NCBI RefSeq assembly: GCF_004912155.1
Contig: NZ_STGX01000002.1
Location: 310,968 to 374,967, forward strand
Direction of reading: 5' to 3'
Source: Glycomyces paridis
GTDB taxonomy: Bacteria; Actinomycetota; Actinomycetes; Mycobacteriales; Micromonosporaceae
DNA: 64,000 nt
A program made the position numbers and the translations under genes. The number at the start of each line of letters is the position of its first letter. Position 1 is the stretch's first letter. The notes beneath the pieces are model-generated. The model ran no database searches. It was not told the origin of the DNA and saw only the letters and a list, made by a program, of their open reading frames with translations. Below are positions 39,525 through 47,933 of this stretch, piece after piece.

Positions 39525-40466
39525 ATGACAGTGAAAACAGAGGCACCTCCGGTGCCGGCCGCGATGACGCGGCCCCCTCAAGCGAACGCCAAGAAGACCT
39601 CGTGGACCGGCCTGTGGTTCGTCCTCCCCTTCGCGGCCTTCTACGCCCTGTTCCTCGTCTACCCGACCTTCCTCGGGCTCTACTACTCGTTCACCGACAA
39701 GAGCCTCACCGGCCGCGCCGCCTCCTGGATCGGCCTGGAGAACTGGGCCGAGGCCTTCGGCGACGAGCGGGCCTGGGCCGCGCTCAAGAACACCGCAGTC
39801 TTCACCCTGTGGTCGACCCCGATCCTGGTGATCCTGGCGATCGTCTTCGCGCTCCTGGTCCACCGCGCCCGCAAGATGGGCTGGTTCCTGCGCATGGCGT
39901 TCTTCGCGCCGTTCGTCGTCCCGGTCTCGGTCGTCACCATGGTCTGGACCTGGATCTACCAGCCCGACGGCGGCCTGCTCAACCACTACCTCCAGCTCTT
40001 CGGCATCCAGGACGCCTCGACGCCGCAGATCTGGCTCCAGGGCGAGAACGGCATCGCCATGTGGTCGGTCGTCATCACGACCGTCTGGTGGACCCTCGGG
40101 TTCAACTTCCTGCTGTACCTGGCCGCGCTCCAGACCATCGACCCGAACGTCTACGAGGCCTCCTCGATCGACGGCGCGAACTGGTGGCAGCAGCTGCGGA
40201 GCATCACCCTGCCGCTGCTCAACCGCACCACCGCCATGGTCATCACGCTCCAGCTCATCGCGAGCCTGCGCATCTTCGACCAGATGTACATCATGACCGG
40301 CGGCGGACCGAACCGCGAGACCGAAGTGGCCATCCACTACATCTACATCGCGGGCTTCGAGGGCTTCCGCATCGGCTACGCCTCGGCGCTGTCCTATGTG
40401 CTCTTCGTGCTCATCCTCGTCGTCTCCGTCTTCCAGTTCCGGCTGTTCTCCCGGAAGGAGGACTGA
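39525..40466 (+). CDS. Sugar ABC transporter permease (MalF/UgpA type)
   Basis: A 313-residue inner membrane protein with six predicted helices. The coupling-helix EAA motif is seen as YEASSIDGANWWQQLRSITLP near residue 215. It follows the binding protein by 19 bases. It forms the channel together with the next gene product. Confidence 0.92.
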   Translation: MTVKTEAPPVPAAMTRPPQANAKKTSWTGLWFVLPFAAFYALFLVYPTFLGLYYSFTDKSLTGRAASWIGLENWAEAFGDERAWAALKNTAVFTLWSTPILVILAIVFALLVHRARKMGWFLRMAFFAPFVVPVSVVTMVWTWIYQPDGGLLNHYLQLFGIQDASTPQIWLQGENGIAMWSVVITTVWWTLGFNFLLYLAALQTIDPNVYEASSIDGANWWQQLRSITLPLLNRTTAMVITLQLIASLRIFDQMYIMTGGGPNRETEVAIHYIYIAGFEGFRIGYASALSYVLFVLILVVSVFQFRLFSRKED

Positions 40467-40467
40467 C

Positions 40468-41358
40468 ATGACCGCAGTACAAGAGAGGGCCGCCGCCGCC
40501 GCGTCGGCGCCGCCGGCGGTGCGCCGCCGCCGCTTCAAGAAGCCCACCGTGGGCGCCGTCATCGTGTACGTCGCCGCGACCGCGCTCGCGATCCTGTGGC
40601 TGCTCCCGCTCCTGTGGGCGCTGTCGACCTCCCTGAAGGCCGAGACCGAGGCCAGCCTCGGGCAGGACATCCACTGGTGGCCCCGGGACTGGTCGATCGA
40701 GGGCTACAGGATCCTGCTCGAACGCGGGGACCACCTCACGTGGATGCTGAACTCCACGATCGTCTCCACGATCGTGACCGTGCTGACGCTGGTGCTGTGC
40801 ACCCTCGCCGCGTACGGGTTCTCGCGGTTCGACTTCCCCGCCAAGAACATCATCTTCGGCGCGATCATCGCCGGCCTGATGGTGCCCGCCCAGGCGCTCA
40901 TCATCCCGCTGTTCGACCTGGTCAACGCGCTTCACATGGGCGGCACCTACTGGGGCCTGGCGCTCCCGCAGGTGGTCGCCCCGGTCATGGTGTTCATCCT
41001 CAAGCGGTTCTTCGACGCGATCCCGCGCGACTACGAGGAGGCCGCGAAGCTCGACGGCGCCGGGCACCTCCGCATCCTGTGGAACGTGATCCTGCCGGTC
41101 TCGGGGCCGATCATGGCCGCGGTCGGCATCTTCACCTTCATCGGCTCCTGGAACAACTTCCTGTGGCCGATGCTCATCGCGACCGACCCGTCGATGATGA
41201 CCCTCCCGGTCGGCCTCCAGGCCGTGGCCGGCGGTTACGGCCTGTTCTACGCCCAGACGATGGCCTCCGCGGTCATCGGCGCGGCCCCGCTGCTGATCAT
41301 CTTCCTGATCTTCCAGAAGCGGATCGTCGAGGGCGTCGCGGGCGTCGGCCTGAAGTAG
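40468..41358 (+). CDS. Sugar ABC transporter permease (MalG type)
   Basis: A 296-residue permease with six helices and the EAA motif EEAAKLDGAGHLRILWNVILP split over residues ~190-210. ATG 40468 has AAGGAGG inside the end of the previous gene. No ATP-binding protein follows; such importers in actinobacteria usually share a genome-wide MsiK-type ATPase. The substrate is probably an oligosaccharide. Confidence 0.92.
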   Translation: MTAVQERAAAAASAPPAVRRRRFKKPTVGAVIVYVAATALAILWLLPLLWALSTSLKAETEASLGQDIHWWPRDWSIEGYRILLERGDHLTWMLNSTIVSTIVTVLTLVLCTLAAYGFSRFDFPAKNIIFGAIIAGLMVPAQALIIPLFDLVNALHMGGTYWGLALPQVVAPVMVFILKRFFDAIPRDYEEAAKLDGAGHLRILWNVILPVSGPIMAAVGIFTFIGSWNNFLWPMLIATDPSMMTLPVGLQAVAGGYGLFYAQTMASAVIGAAPLLIIFLIFQKRIVEGVAGVGLK

Positions 41359-41371
41359 ACGCGCACGAAGC

Positions 41372-41401
41372 AGCGGGACCCGGTGCGAACCGGGTCCCGC
41401 T
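41372..41401. terminator. Bidirectional terminator after the sugar ABC operon
   Basis: AGCGGGACCCGGT and ACCGGGTCCCGCT make a perfect 13-bp stem with a GCGA loop, followed by TT. Confidence 0.87.
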
Positions 41402-41413
41402 TTCATGTGCGCG

Positions 41414-41902
41414 TCACAGGACCCCTTGCTCGACCAGGCAGGACGCCGGGCTGAAGCCGACGGTGTCGCCGGACTGGATCCTGATCCAGGTGGTCTCCCA
41501 TCGCAGCCCCGCGCAGCCGATGGTCCTCCCGCCCTCGATCGTCTCGCACGCCCCGTGCACGACGGTGTCGTCGTGCAAGCGCACGAGCCGGCGCGCGCCC
41601 ATGTCGGGCTGGGTGAAGATGGAGACGCCGAATGTCGCGTTCACGGTGTAGGCGCACGACAGCGACTGCTCGGCGGTCCAGCCCTCGGTGAGGATGGCGC
41701 GCTGCGCGGCGATCGGATGGGCGTCGGTGCCCGAGGCGCCCGAGCCCTCCGAGGCCGAACTCTCCCCGTGCTTGGCCAGTGCGACCGCCACGACCATGAT
41801 GGCCGCCGCGATCGCGATCCGCACCAGGAGCTTCTTGGTCACCGCCCAGGTGCTCCCGGCGGCGGACTTGAGCCCGCCCTTGACACGAGCCATTGCTGAC
41901 AT
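41414..41902 (-). CDS. Single-pass membrane-anchored protein with SH3-like exported domain
   Basis: A 162-residue protein. A basic N-terminus (ARVKGGLK) leads to one membrane helix at about residues 26-43, then an extracytoplasmic Ser/Gly linker and a ~95-residue domain with four cysteines (LSCAYT, HGACE, IGCAG, ASCLV), probably two disulfides. The pattern of short strands ending TWIRIQSGDTVGFSPASCL resembles bacterial SH3 domains. ATG 41902 has GGGGAG seven bases upstream. Function unknown. It converges on the sugar operon. Confidence 0.6.
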   Translation of the reverse strand: MSAMARVKGGLKSAAGSTWAVTKKLLVRIAIAAAIMVVAVALAKHGESSASEGSGASGTDAHPIAAQRAILTEGWTAEQSLSCAYTVNATFGVSIFTQPDMGARRLVRLHDDTVVHGACETIEGGRTIGCAGLRWETTWIRIQSGDTVGFSPASCLVEQGVL

Positions 41903-42111
41903 GCCCGTTCTCCCCTGCCTCCGGCGCGCGAGTGCTCCCGGCGCCCGACCGTCGATGCCGGGGCGCGGAGCGCCTTCGCGTCCGGTCCGGTCCGCCGGGC
42001 GGCGGGCCGATCGGTCGCCGGCATCCGTTTCAGGGTGCGGGCAGGCAGGGGCCCGTGTGGGGCGAACGGGCGAGAAACCGGCCCCACTGTCGTACTTACG
42101 ACGCTGGGTTT

Positions 42112-43074
42112 CTAGGCCGCGCGCACGACGACCTTGCCGAACGCCTCGCCCGAGGCCAGGCGGCGCAGGGCCGCCTCGGCGTCGGCGAGGGCGTGGACGG
42201 AGTCCACTACCGGGCGCACGCCCTGCTCGACGCAGAAGCGGACGAGCTCGGCGAGCTCCTCGCGGGTGCCCATGGTCGAGCCGAGGATCTCCAGCTGCCG
42301 GAAGAAGACGTGCCGCAGGTCGACCTCGGCCAGGTGGCCGCCGGTGACCCCGCAGTTGACCAGGCGCCCGCCGGGTTTGAGGGACTTGATCGAGTGCTCC
42401 ACGACCGGCGCGCCGACGGAGTCGACGACGACGTCGACGCGTTCGGGCAGGCGCGCGCCGGGCTCGACGGCGACGGCGCCGAGCTCCTCGGCGCGCTCGC
42501 GCCGCTCGGGGCTGCGCCCGGTGGCGTAGACGCGCAGGCCCAGGGCCTTGGCGAGCACGATCGCGGCGGTGGCGACGCCGCCGCCGGTGCCCTGGACGAG
42601 GACGGCGTCCCCGGGACGGGCCCGTCCGCGGACGGTGAGCATCCGCCAGGCGGTGAGGTAGGCCGTGGGCAGGCAGGCGGCCTCGTCGGCGCTCCAGCCC
42701 GAGGGCAGGGGCAGGAGGTTGCGGGCGGGGACGGCGACGGACTCGGCGAGGGTGCCGGGGTGCAGCTCTGACAGGAGGGTGCGCGCGGGGTCGAGGGTCT
42801 CGTCGGGGAGCGCGGCGTCGGCGACGACGGGGTAGACCAGGGCCAGGTCGCCGTCGGCGGTGCGGGCGACGGCGTCGGTCCCGAGGATCATCGGGCACTG
42901 GTCGGCGCGCAGGCCGACGCCCGCGAGGGACCACAGATCGTGGCGGTTGAGCGAGGCGGCGACGACCGCGACGCGGGTCCAGCCCGCGGGCGTCTCGGGC
43001 GCGTCGGTCTCGCCGACCTCCAGGGCGGCGAACGGGTCCTCGGGATTCACGGTGCGGGCGTAGGCGGCGAGCAT
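42112..43074 (-). CDS. Zinc-type alcohol dehydrogenase-like (MDR) oxidoreductase
   Basis: A 320-residue medium-chain dehydrogenase/reductase. VAVVAASLNRHDLWSLAG and MILGTDAVA are in the N-terminal GroES-like domain. VLVQGTGGGVATAAIVLAKALG near residue 158 is the NAD(P)H-binding turn. The usual catalytic zinc ligands are absent or replaced, so it is closer to quinone oxidoreductases. It is divergent from sodN and may share its promoter region. Confidence 0.85.
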   Translation of the reverse strand: MLAAYARTVNPEDPFAALEVGETDAPETPAGWTRVAVVAASLNRHDLWSLAGVGLRADQCPMILGTDAVARTADGDLALVYPVVADAALPDETLDPARTLLSELHPGTLAESVAVPARNLLPLPSGWSADEAACLPTAYLTAWRMLTVRGRARPGDAVLVQGTGGGVATAAIVLAKALGLRVYATGRSPERRERAEELGAVAVEPGARLPERVDVVVDSVGAPVVEHSIKSLKPGGRLVNCGVTGGHLAEVDLRHVFFRQLEILGSTMGTREELAELVRFCVEQGVRPVVDSVHALADAEAALRRLASGEAFGKVVVRAA

Positions 43075-43264
43075 CGGATCTGACCTCCAGCGTGCGGGCC
43101 GGGTCGCGGCTCCGCGTCGATTGCACTGTCCATCATGGTGTTCGGAGTGGAACGTCGGAACATCCCAACTCTAGGGGGTGTCCCAGGGGCAGGCCCGGAT
43201 CGGGCCTCCGGAGAGGTAGGGTCGGCGATGGAATCACTACCCAACTGAAGAAGCTGGAGGGGCG

Positions 43265-43675
43265 ATGTTCAAGCCTCTGTTCAAGCGGATCCTGCCGCAG
43301 GTCTCGGCTTCGGCCCACTGCGATCTGCCTTGCGGGGTCTACGATCCCGCGCAAGCGCGCATCGAGGCGGAGTCGGTCAAGGCCATCTGCGAGAAGTACC
43401 AGGCCAACGAGGACCCGGAGTTCCGGACCCGCGCCCTGATCATCAAGGAGCAGCGCTCCAACCTGGTCAAGGAGCACCTGTGGGTGCTGTGGACCGACTA
43501 CTTCAAGCCGCCGCACTTCGAGAAGTACCCGCAGCTGCACACCCTCGTGAACGAGGCGACGAAGCTCGCGGGCGCCTCGGGCGCCAAGGGCTCGGCCGAC
43601 CCGAAGGTCGCCGAGGAGCTGCTGGCCAAGATCGACCAGATCGCCGAGATCTTCTGGGAGACCAAGAAGGCCTAG
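43265..43675 (+). CDS. sodN: Nickel superoxide dismutase precursor
   Basis: A 136-residue NiSOD. After a 17-residue propeptide (MFKPLFKRILPQVSASA) comes HCDLPCGVYDP, the nickel hook whose His, two Cys and backbone bind the metal once the propeptide is removed. KEHLWVLWTDYFKPPH is conserved. ATG 43265 follows GGAGGGG. The maturation peptidase SodX, usually adjacent, is not found beside it; the nearest peptidases are the two LepB genes at 55-57 kb. Expression is usually nickel-controlled through Nur, but I see no clear site. Confidence 0.95.
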   Translation: MFKPLFKRILPQVSASAHCDLPCGVYDPAQARIEAESVKAICEKYQANEDPEFRTRALIIKEQRSNLVKEHLWVLWTDYFKPPHFEKYPQLHTLVNEATKLAGASGAKGSADPKVAEELLAKIDQIAEIFWETKKA

Positions 43676-43848
43676 GACCGCACCGGTCGAGGAGCGCCCG
43701 GTCCCGCATGTCGGCGGGGCCGGGCGCTCCCCCGTTCGGTCGGGTTTCGGGGCGGGGTGGTCCGCGCGGCGGGGCCGTTCGGATTATCCTTTACCAGCGG
43801 GGAGGCGTTCGGGTTCACCGGCGCCTCACGACGTCACAGGAAGCGGCG

Positions 43849-44304
43849 ATGCCGGTGAGCGATGAGCGCGAGGACGTGCTGCTGCTCGACGTGCCTTCAA
43901 CGGGCGACTACCTGTCGGTGCTGCCGACCGCGACCGCGGCGGTGGCGACCCGGCTCGGGTTCTCGCTGGACGAGATCGAGGACCTCCGGGCGGCGGTGAA
44001 CGCCGCCGTGGCGCTCCTCATCCCGGCCGAGCCCGGCCGCTCGCGCGGCCCGGTCCGCCGCAAGGGCGGCGACGAGCCCCTCCGCTGCCGTCTGGAGGTG
44101 GCCCGCGAGACCCTCCAGATCGTGCTGAGCCGCACCAAGGGCGAAGCGCTCCCCGACGCCGGGGCCTACCAGTGGCAGGTCCTCAGGGCCCTCACCGACG
44201 AGGTGGAGTCCGAGGTCGACGGCGCGACCACCACGATCCGCATCCGCCAGCAGCGCCCCGCCACCGAGGCCGACGCGGACACCGAGCGCCACCAGATCCA
44301 CTAG
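43849..44304 (+). CDS. Anti-sigma regulatory factor-like protein (divergent RsbW/UsfX family)
   Basis: A 151-residue protein that starts at ATG 43849 behind CAGGAAG. The N-terminal VLLLDVPSTGDYLSVLPTA and RLGFSLDEIEDLRAAVNAAVALL resemble the first half of GHKL-type anti-sigma kinases (alpha helix with the D-L-R/K-x-A-V-N box). The C-terminal half is weaker and the usual ATP-lid glycines are not obvious. It may have lost kinase activity. A STAS antagonist is encoded 10 kb upstream; partnership is only a possibility. Confidence 0.6.
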   Translation: MPVSDEREDVLLLDVPSTGDYLSVLPTATAAVATRLGFSLDEIEDLRAAVNAAVALLIPAEPGRSRGPVRRKGGDEPLRCRLEVARETLQIVLSRTKGEALPDAGAYQWQVLRALTDEVESEVDGATTTIRIRQQRPATEADADTERHQIH

Positions 44305-44369
44305 CCCCGTTTCGCATCGGACGGGTCTTGTCGTACCCGTGCGGCATGATCGGTCACGAAGCCCGGAAA

Positions 44370-44407
44370 AGCTTGAAGGCCCGGCACGGGGCCGGGCCTA
44401 CCAAGCT
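44370..44407. terminator. Bidirectional terminator between anti-sigma-like gene and whiB
   Basis: AGGCCCGGC and GCCGGGCCT pair over 9 bp around ACGGG, extended by AGCTTG / CAAGCT after a small internal bulge. Confidence 0.75.
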
Positions 44408-44457
44408 TCTGATGTCGCAAATTCGAGGGACGGTCTACATCAAGGGATTGCGCGGTG

Positions 44458-44721
44458 CTAGCCGACGACCTGGGTGGCGAGGGTGCGCAGCGCACCCGAG
44501 CGGCGCTTCAGCTCGCGGCGCTCGATCTCGCTCATGCCACCCCACACGCCCGCGTCCTGGCCGCTTTCGAGCGCCCACCGCAGGCACTCCTCGGTCACCG
44601 GGCAGCGTCGGCACACGTTCTTGGCCTGCTCGATCTGTACCAGAGCCGGACCGGTGTCCCCGATCGGGAAGAACAGCTCGGGGTCCTCGTCGCGGCAGAT
44701 GGCCTCGTGGCGCCAATCCAT
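44458..44721 (-). CDS. whiB1: WhiB-family iron-sulfur transcriptional regulator (WhiB1/WblE type)
   Basis: An 87-residue Wbl protein. The four cluster cysteines are in EAIC and the VCRRCPVTEEC block, followed by the GVWGG turn and a basic C-terminus (ERRELKRRSG) for DNA contact. The N-terminal MDWRHEAIC and ELFFPIGDTGPA place it with WhiB1/WblE, the essential nitric-oxide-sensitive member that binds the primary sigma factor. ATG 44721 follows AAGGAG. It has an unusually long upstream region with a CRP-type site. pdtaS, its neighbour in mycobacteria, is 8 kb away here. Confidence 0.93.
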   Translation of the reverse strand: MDWRHEAICRDEDPELFFPIGDTGPALVQIEQAKNVCRRCPVTEECLRWALESGQDAGVWGGMSEIERRELKRRSGALRTLATQVVG

Positions 44722-45489
44722 CAAAACTTCTCCTTGTCAAGCATCAAACGTCTGTTTCACGGTGTTATGAACGATGTGCGGTTCGGGCGTGCGGACACTC
44801 GGGTCCATGCCGGGCGCTCGGGTCGTGTTCGCGAGGTGTCGCTCCGCATCCGCCTCGCGGCGGCGGGCGCACCCTCGCGGGCGGGCACTCGAAACGGCTG
44901 CACCTGTGGTACGGGACCCGGTTCCCTGCAAAGGGAATCGTTGTCGCCGCGACTGCGGAACGCTCTCGCATCAGCGCCATTGCTGAACGCCGGGGCAGCG
45001 GGGAGCACTTCCACCTGCGACGTCGGTCGCCCGATTGGCGGCCGAACAGGTCCGCACCTCAGACCCGGCCACCTTGTGAATACTTTCACAAGGACGGGAT
45101 TTGTCAAGGGTTCGACTCGGGAAATCAGCTCGAAGTGAGTGAACTCACCGCTTCACCTCGAAGAAGACTCGTGGAACACGTTCCGCGAGACCGCCGGGAC
45201 CCCTACCGCGGATCCTCGGAGCGGCCTCCGCCACATTCGCCCGGGGGTAAAAGTCCGGGGTCGGTGACAGCGAGTCGAACCGGTTTGACACACTGGTACT
45301 CAAGGTTGGCCGACTTACCAGGCTCGTAAGTGATGCCGAGTGATGAATACCCACATAGCGCCGGTCTATACGCACCGAAAAAACGATATTCGGTTGTAAG
45401 TCTCACGCCGTCCCCGTAGGGATGGCGAAATCAACCTTGCCTGCTCACGGGCGAGTTGTCAACACCCACCCTGAGGTTTTCCCAAGTTG
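44722..45489. other. 768-bp intergenic region upstream of whiB1
   Basis: No convincing gene is seen on either strand. It is less GC-rich than the rest, mostly beyond 45060. It holds several palindromes: the CRP-type site at 45072-45093, GTGAGT-GA-ACTCAC (45135-45148) and GGAAC-AC-GTTCC (45173-45184). It may contain a long leader, a small RNA or several promoters. Confidence 0.6.
45072..45093. promoter_or_regulatory. Perfect CRP/FNR-type binding site
   Basis: CCTTGTGA-ATACTT-TCACAAGG contains the exact CRP core TGTGA-N6-TCACA with perfect symmetry over eight bases per arm. In mycobacteria, whiB1 is a known Crp (Rv3676) target. The site is about 350 bp before the whiB1 start. Confidence 0.75.
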
Positions 45490-46446
45490 TTAGCAGGCCA
45501 CCCGCAGTGCCGCCGGGACCGAGCCGAGTTCGACTTCGGTCTGCTCACCGAGGTAGTCCCCGTCGAGTTGGAAGGCCTGCGGAAGCGACGCGCGCAGCCG
45601 AATCCTGGAGAGATCGTGATGCGTCACCGCGTGTTTGCCGTCAGGTCCGTCTCGTCCCACCAGCAGTGAAGCTGCGGTTCGCGCGGCGTCCGACAACCCA
45701 AGTTTACGCAGAATCAGGACATCAAGTCCAGCATTAAAGGACGCCCGCGCGTTGAGATTCACCGGAAGGGTGCCGAGGTAGGTCCACGGCGCGCAGTTCT
45801 GCACGACGACCATCCCCATCGATTCGTCCACGGTACCGGACGAGAGTTCGACGTTGATCGAGTCCCCTTCCACACCATGCTCATTGAGTTCCGCCATGAC
45901 CGCGCGCGCGTAATGCGCGCCGAGATTGCGCTTCTTCCGGTACGACTCGACCTTCTTGATGATCGAGGCGTCCCACCCGAGTCCGGCGCAGAACGTGAAG
46001 ACGCGGTCGACGCCGTCGGCCTGCGCGCGACCGAGACTGACGGTGCGGGTGCGCGGCGCGTCCACGAGGGCCGCCACGATCGCCATGGAGGCCCTGCGGC
46101 GGTCCCACGGCAGCCCCAGGGCCCGCGCGAAGACATTCGTGGACCCGGCCGGGATGGGCGCGAACACCGGCGCATCGGCGGCCGGGCGGCCGCCGGCGAC
46201 CAGGCCGTTGACGACCTCGTTCACCGTGCCGTCCCCGCCGAGGCTCAGGACGACGTCGTAGCCCTCGTCCGCGCCGCGCCGCGCCAGCTCCTCGCCGTGG
46301 CCCCGTGAGCGGGTCTGCTCGACGGTGAGATCGAGCACCCCTTCGAGCTTCTTGGCGACCCAGCGCGTGCGGCGCCGCGAGCCGGTGGAGGCCTTCGGGT
46401 TCACGATGAGCAGACCACGCTGTGGCGCCGCTTTCAGGTCGCGCAT
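45490..46446 (-). CDS. Diacylglycerol kinase family lipid kinase
   Basis: A 318-residue DAGK/YegS-like kinase. LLIVNPKAST near the N-terminus and SLGGDGTVNEVVNGL near residue 70 are the nucleotide-binding and catalytic blocks; PAGSTNVFARALGLP follows. The C-terminal QLDGDYLGE is also conserved. It phosphorylates diacylglycerol or a related lipid at the membrane. ATG 46446 lies 32 bases from the start of the divergent membrane protein gene. Confidence 0.9.
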   Translation of the reverse strand: MRDLKAAPQRGLLIVNPKASTGSRRRTRWVAKKLEGVLDLTVEQTRSRGHGEELARRGADEGYDVVLSLGGDGTVNEVVNGLVAGGRPAADAPVFAPIPAGSTNVFARALGLPWDRRRASMAIVAALVDAPRTRTVSLGRAQADGVDRVFTFCAGLGWDASIIKKVESYRKKRNLGAHYARAVMAELNEHGVEGDSINVELSSGTVDESMGMVVVQNCAPWTYLGTLPVNLNARASFNAGLDVLILRKLGLSDAARTAASLLVGRDGPDGKHAVTHHDLSRIRLRASLPQAFQLDGDYLGEQTEVELGSVPAALRVAC

Positions 46447-46478
46447 AGGCGCAGCGTAGCCCGGGATACCGTGGAGGT

Positions 46479-46922
46479 GTGAACGAAACCGATGCCGACA
46501 TGGGCGCCGTCACCGAAACCCCGGCGGACGGCGACCGTCCGTGGACCCTCACCGCCGCGGCGGGGCTGTTCTGGCTCCTCGCAACGGGACTCGTGGCCGC
46601 GGGCGGCTGGGGCCTCGTACAACTGGTGACCGGGCACGTCGACACCCCGAGCGGCGCGGTCGGCATCGTCCTCATCGCGTGGCTCGCCGCGCTCTACTAC
46701 TGGCACATCGGACGCAGCCTCCTGCGCTCCCGCGACATCGTGGCCCAGGCGGTCTTCCAGGCCCTGCTCTGGCTGCCGGTCGGCTACTACCTCCGCGAGG
46801 CCGCCCACCCGATGCTCGGCGTCGCGGCATGGGCCCTCGCCGTCGCCCTCGTCGCCCTCGTCCTCAGCGGCCCGAGCCGCCGCGCCGTCGGCTTCGGCGA
46901 CAAGCCCCGCTTCGGAGCCTGA
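46479..46922 (+). CDS. Small four-helix membrane protein
   Basis: A 147-residue protein with hydrophobic helices at about residues 24-48, 58-76, 87-104 and 108-128. The start is GTG 46479, possibly leaderless because the GGAGG is too close to it; ATG 46500 is the alternative. No family is recognised. It is divergent from the diacylglycerol kinase gene. Confidence 0.6.
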   Translation: MNETDADMGAVTETPADGDRPWTLTAAAGLFWLLATGLVAAGGWGLVQLVTGHVDTPSGAVGIVLIAWLAALYYWHIGRSLLRSRDIVAQAVFQALLWLPVGYYLREAAHPMLGVAAWALAVALVALVLSGPSRRAVGFGDKPRFGA

Positions 46923-46930
46923 GCGGGCCG

Positions 46931-46958
46931 TCAGGCTTCGGCGGCGCGCTTCGCGACG
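46931..46958 (-). repeat. Remnant copy of the cbiX 3' end
   Basis: On the minus strand this encodes RAAEA followed by a stop, and 24 of 28 bases equal the last bases of cbiX at 47199-47226. It suggests a tandem duplication of the cbiX end together with the 72-bp repeat. Confidence 0.65.
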
Positions 46959-46977
46959 CCCTTTCGCATTACGGCGC

Positions 46978-47049
46978 TGTCGTACCCCCGAGGCACCCTT
47001 GACGATCGGGGGCCCAACCCCGAAGGTCCCGAAGGTTATCGGGCTGCCC
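46978..47049. repeat. 72-bp direct repeat, copy 1
   Basis: This unit matches copy 2 over its full length with only a few substitutions. It contains several short dyads, for example CCCGA...TCGGG, and carries no ORF. Confidence 0.85.
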
Positions 47050-47101
47050 CCGATTCGATGAGCGCCCCGGCTCGCGCCATGTGGCGCTCAGGCCGTCGAA
47101 A

Positions 47102-47173
47102 TGTCGTACCCCCCGGGCACCGTTGACAACCGGGGGCCCAACCCCGAGGGTCCCGAAGGTTATCGGGCTGCCC
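47102..47173. repeat. 72-bp direct repeat, copy 2
   Basis: This second copy lies 52 bases from copy 1 and directly downstream of the cbiX stop (minus strand). GGTGCCCGGGGGGTACGAC ends the unit on the minus strand. Confidence 0.85.
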
Positions 47174-47198
47174 TGCGGCGGCGGCGTTCTCGGGCGGT

Positions 47199-47933
47199 TC
47201 AGGCCTCGGCGGCGCGTCTCGCGATGAGCGCGAGGAGTTCCGGTGCGGCGCCGAGCGGTTCGCCGAGGTGCGAGGCGCCCGCTTCGCGGGCGGCGGCGAT
47301 CGCCTTGTCGCACAGCAGGCCCGGGGCGATGAAGTAGCAGACCGCCGCGATGCGCTCGGCGCCCGCGGTCCGCAGCGACCGCACCGTCTCGTCGGCCGCG
47401 GGACCGGGACCGGAGGCGAATCCGGGTCCGGCCGGGACGCCGAGGAGGCGTCCGGCTTCGGCCGCGACCGCCGCCACGTGGGCGCGGCCCTCGTCCACGC
47501 GGGTTCCGGCCGCGCAGACCACGAGGCCGTCGACGTCGGCGGGCAGGCCGCGGACCAGGGCCGCCGCGAGCGACAGGTCCCCCACCGGTGCGGCGAGCGC
47601 GACCGCGAGGCCCGGCCGGGCCTCCTCAGCGCGCTTCGCGACCTCGGGGAGGTCGGTCCTGGCGTGGTAGGCGTCGGTGAGGAGCAGTGGCAGCGCCACC
47701 GCGCGGTCGTGGCCGCGGTCGGCGAGGCCCGTGAGGACCTCGGCGGGGTGCGGCTCGTTGAACTCCAGGAACCCCGCTTCGGCTCCGGCCGCCGCCGCGA
47801 TGGCGCGCACGGTCGCCGGCGAGCGCGGGTCGGGACTGCCGTGGGCGACGAGGACCACCGGGCGGTCCGGGCCGGATACGGCCCCGGCCCGCGGCGGCGC
47901 CGCGGGCCGGGGGTCCGATGCCCTGTCAGACAT
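47199..47933 (-). CDS. cbiX: Sirohydrochlorin ferrochelatase (CbiX-like)
   Basis: A 244-residue CbiX with two half-domains. VVLVAHGSPDPRSP carries the first metal-ligand His, and ALPLLLTDAYHARTD the second region. The protein inserts iron into sirohydrochlorin to make siroheme, the cofactor of the sulfite reductase in this operon and of NirB at 6-8 kb. ATG 47933 overlaps the end of cysH by eight bases. The N-terminal ~24 residues are Pro/Ala-rich and variable. Confidence 0.88.
   Translation of the reverse strand: MSDRASDPRPAAPPRAGAVSGPDRPVVLVAHGSPDPRSPATVRAIAAAAGAEAGFLEFNEPHPAEVLTGLADRGHDRAVALPLLLTDAYHARTDLPEVAKRAEEARPGLAVALAAPVGDLSLAAALVRGLPADVDGLVVCAAGTRVDEGRAHVAAVAAEAGRLLGVPAGPGFASGPGPAADETVRSLRTAGAERIAAVCYFIAPGLLCDKAIAAAREAGASHLGEPLGAAPELLALIARRAAEA

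Noticed and set aside
45090-45130. GGTTCGACTCG resembling a tRNA T-arm
   Set aside because: No acceptor, D or anticodon stems can be paired around it, so no tRNA is called.
45361-45440. Possible riboswitch near CCGTCCCCGTAGGGATGG
   Set aside because: It is only vaguely like a ydaO-type core; the conserved stems and flanking motifs are absent.
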